This document shows positions 4,465 through 6,241 of a DNA stretch of 6,241 bases, piece by piece (position 1 is the first letter of the stretch; each line of letters opens with the position of its first letter). The stretch comes from an uncultured Christensenellaceae bacterium (GTDB taxonomy: Bacteria; Bacillota; Clostridia; Christensenellales; UBA1242). Location of the stretch: assembly GCA_949902685.1 (NCBI GenBank), contig CATLDS010000034.1, positions 1 to 6,241 of the forward strand, given 5' to 3'. The translations under genes and the position numbers were made by a program. The notes under the pieces are model-generated. The model worked only from the letters and a program-made list of their open reading frames with translations. It was not told where the DNA came from and searched no databases.

Positions 4465-5970
4465 ATGAGTAAATTAGCAGTATTTGAATTAGGAGTTAAC
4501 GATATCAAATTGACTGTTTTTAAATATACAGCGAATGGTTATTTTGCCGTGGATTTTCAAATTGTAGAGCCAGTGAAATTGACTCAAGATATGGAGAGAG
4601 ATGGTTATATTAAACCAGCCAGAATTCAAGAGACAATTTCTATATTAAAGAATTTTAGAAGAATAGTAGATAATGCCAAGATTGAGAGTTACATCTGTTA
4701 TGCTAGTCCTATTATTGCCAATGCGAGAAATCAAATAGCATTCCTAGACGAAGTATATAAAACTGTTTCACTTTATTTTAAAGTATTGACGAGCGATGAG
4801 CAAATATCGGCTCTACATAGCGCTATTATGTATTCGTTCTCTATGACACGTGGAGTGTTGGTCCAAGTGGGTGATTATTCGACTGAGATAATTAGATTTA
4901 ATAGAAGAGTTATCAACCATAGCATTTCACTTCCTATCGGTACAGTTAATTTGTTAGAGAAATTGACAGAGAGCAGTATGTCGGCTAGACTGGATAAAGT
5001 AGTAGATATCTTCACTAAAGAATTAAAGAAACTTAACTGGTTATATAATCTAGATGAAGATTCGGAATTCATTGGAGTAGGCGAAGTATTTAGTTCATTA
5101 GGTAAATTATCTAGGAAAGCTACTCATTATCCTATGGATTTGGCACACAATTACGAAGTTACGCAGGAAAGTTTCCAGAATGTATATAATTTAATTCGCG
5201 GATTGGATTTAGACAAGGCTAAGAAATTAAAGGGCATTTCGGACAAGCGAGCAGATGTCATAGCGGTAGGTTTAGCGATTGTTAAGTCTATGTTTAATGA
5301 ATTCATTCGTTCAGCAGTCAAAGTATCTACGAACGGAGAGATGTACGGCATAGTTGCTAAAAATCTATTAGGACAGACAGGTGAGAAGCCATTATTGGAT
5401 ATATTGGGATATTCGCTTAGTTCGATTAACGAATTCTATCCAACTAATGTAAACGCTGATAATAACTATGCGCTAGCAGTTATCCTATATAAGCAGTTAA
5501 AAGTGCTACATAAATTAACTCGTCCGTATGTGAAGGTTCTTAGAATAGCGGCTAGTTTATGTATGGCGGGTAAACGTATTTCATTCGAGAATTACCAGAA
5601 AAATAATTTCCCAGTAATACTCAACAGTTCTATATATGGAGCTTCTCACAGGGATATAGTTTTAGCAGCATTTGTTGCCGCTAGCCAAAATATAGATGAC
5701 TTCAGCCTTAACGAATGGGTAAGGTACAAAGATTTAGTTAGTGATGAAGACTTAGATGCGGTGAAGAAATTAGCAATCATTATCAAAATGGCTACAATGC
5801 TAAATATTACTAACTCTAATTCGGTTAAGGATATTGCATGTGATGTTCTTGGAGACACAGTAATATTGAAGACAGAAGTGGAACGTGACGCTACTCTAGA
5901 GATTAGTCAGGCAATGTCTATTGCTGGTGACTTTAGAAAAGTTTATGGTAAGAATTTACAAATTTTATAG
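4465..5970 (+). CDS. Ppx/GppA-family protein with degenerate active sites (probable pseudoenzyme)
   Basis: At 501 aa this has the length and layout of exopolyphosphatase/pppGpp phosphohydrolase: an actin-like N-terminal half and a C-terminal HD-like helical domain. The family frame is clear from SLPIGTVNLLEKL (155-167), GVGEVFSSLGKL (204-214), RADVIAVGLAIV (262-273), and ILNSSIYGASHRDIVLAAFVA (385-405). Key residues are changed. The usual IDxGSNS is FELGVND (7-13). The usual DxGGGSTE is QVGDYSTE (134-141), losing the Asp and two Gly. The catalytic acidic cluster SGEEEARL is TSDEQISAL (109-117). The SxxGLREG motif is STNGEMYG (288-295). In the C-terminal domain HD becomes C366-M367 and HHKHS becomes YQKNN (377-381). 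Family members hydrolyse polyphosphate or (p)ppGpp; this one probably binds rather than cleaves, or has another role. It has its own promoter and leads directly into an MreB-like gene. Confidence 0.88.
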   Translation: MSKLAVFELGVNDIKLTVFKYTANGYFAVDFQIVEPVKLTQDMERDGYIKPARIQETISILKNFRRIVDNAKIESYICYASPIIANARNQIAFLDEVYKTVSLYFKVLTSDEQISALHSAIMYSFSMTRGVLVQVGDYSTEIIRFNRRVINHSISLPIGTVNLLEKLTESSMSARLDKVVDIFTKELKKLNWLYNLDEDSEFIGVGEVFSSLGKLSRKATHYPMDLAHNYEVTQESFQNVYNLIRGLDLDKAKKLKGISDKRADVIAVGLAIVKSMFNEFIRSAVKVSTNGEMYGIVAKNLLGQTGEKPLLDILGYSLSSINEFYPTNVNADNNYALAVILYKQLKVLHKLTRPYVKVLRIAASLCMAGKRISFENYQKNNFPVILNSSIYGASHRDIVLAAFVAASQNIDDFSLNEWVRYKDLVSDEDLDAVKKLAIIIKMATMLNITNSNSVKDIACDVLGDTVILKTEVERDATLEISQAMSIAGDFRKVYGKNLQIL

Positions 5971-5975
5971 GGGTG
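5970..5975 (+). promoter_or_regulatory. Ribosome binding site of the MreB-like gene
   Basis: GGGGTG overlaps the last base of the Ppx-like TAG stop (5968-5970) and precedes the start codon at 5979 by 3 nt; its core GGGG lies about 5 nt from the ATG. This supports the chosen start and co-translation of the pair. Confidence 0.5.
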
Positions 5976-5978
5976 AAT

Positions 5979-6241
5979 ATGTATAATATCGACTTAGCCA
6001 TTAAGTTTGGTAGCAATGAGATAATTATCTATAGAAAAGGATTAGGTGTTATAGCGAAAGAGCCAGCATATCTTGCTGTCAGCGAGTCAGGGTCTAAAGT
6101 GAAAGTTCGAGCATATGGAAAGAATGCGGAGAAAATGTTTCAAACTAGACCTAATCAAATTGAGGTATATCGTCCTATTATGAATAGTGAAGTTATTAAT
6201 GAGAAAATGGCTACTATTTTAATGAGCGAAATACTTAAGAA
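5979..6241 (+). CDS. Divergent MreB-like actin homologue, N-terminal part (3' truncated by window)
   Basis: Eighty-seven codons are visible before the window ends. The alignment to MreB/Mbl is straightforward: DLAIKFGSNEIIIYRKGLGV (5-24) corresponds to DIGIDLGTANTLVYVKGKGI, the next residues to VLNEPSVVAI (IAKEPAYLAV, 25-34), YGKNAEKMFQTRPNQIEVYRP (46-66) to VGEEAKKMLGRTPGNIVAIRP, and EVINEK (71-76) to DGVIADF. MreB is a membrane-associated filament that directs cell-wall synthesis along the sidewall. Here the invariant Asp of phosphate loop 1 is Lys9 and the GTANT stretch is GSNEI, so ATP/Mg binding is doubtful. It could be a divergent paralogue with a non-catalytic filament or scaffold role; an ordinary mreB would be expected elsewhere in the genome. 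It follows the Ppx-like gene after 8 nt, almost surely in one operon. Confidence 0.8.
   Translation, partial: MYNIDLAIKFGSNEIIIYRKGLGVIAKEPAYLAVSESGSKVKVRAYGKNAEKMFQTRPNQIEVYRPIMNSEVINEKMATILMSEILK

Noticed and set aside
1..6241. CRISPR array, tRNA genes, insertion sequences or terminal repeats
   Set aside because: No regularly spaced repeats, no tRNA-like cloverleaf or T-loop GTTCGANNC context in an intergenic gap, no transposase motif and no paired inverted ends were seen.

Overview
This window looks like a chromosomal segment from an AT-rich, low-GC Gram-positive (Bacillota/Clostridia-like) bacterium. The pointers are good sigma-70/sigma-A type promoters with 17-bp spacers, AGGAG-type ribosome binding sites, A/T-rich codon choice, and above all a long Alu-domain signal recognition particle (SRP) RNA of the B. 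subtilis scRNA kind on the minus strand. The standard bacterial code fits: tryptophan is encoded by TGG and no gene carries an in-frame TGA. Five of the six complete stop codons are TAG, an unusual bias for such AT-rich DNA. The species cannot be named from this window.

Layout. (1) 1-849, +: the C-terminal half of a 12-TM major facilitator-type transporter, closed by a strong intrinsic terminator that overlaps its stop codon. (2) 1051-1410, +: an unrecognised 119-aa protein with its own promoter; its frame stays open for 30 more codons past the TAG stop, to a TAA at 1501-1503. (3) 1531-1559: a symmetric terminator that works in both directions, shared by gene 2 and the convergent SRP RNA. (4) about 1562-1833, -: the SRP RNA gene (ffs/scr), with a recognisable promoter upstream. 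(5) 1972-4246, +: a tight three-gene unit with its own promoter, encoding a HEPN-like/CBS protein, an RlmI/RlmK-type SAM methyltransferase (1-nt TAATG overlap) and an RluA-family pseudouridine synthase (8-nt gap). (6) 4247-4464: an extremely AT-rich spacer (about 13% G+C over 4247-4400) leading into a promoter. (7) 4465-end, +: a Ppx/GppA-family protein followed 8 nt later by the start of an MreB-like protein, cut by the window edge.

How they fit together. The central unit appears devoted to structured RNA: two probable RNA-modification enzymes follow a protein that couples an RNase-type HEPN motif (RNAIIH) to a pair of ligand-sensing CBS domains. The last unit pairs two members of the actin-like ATPase (ASKHA) superfamily, and both have lost signature phosphate-binding residues. 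The Ppx-like protein has also lost the metal-binding histidines of its HD-like domain while keeping the surrounding fold signature. This pair of degenerate ASKHA proteins, a Ppx-like and an MreB-like protein in one operon, and the HEPN-CBS protein are the most interesting parts of the window.
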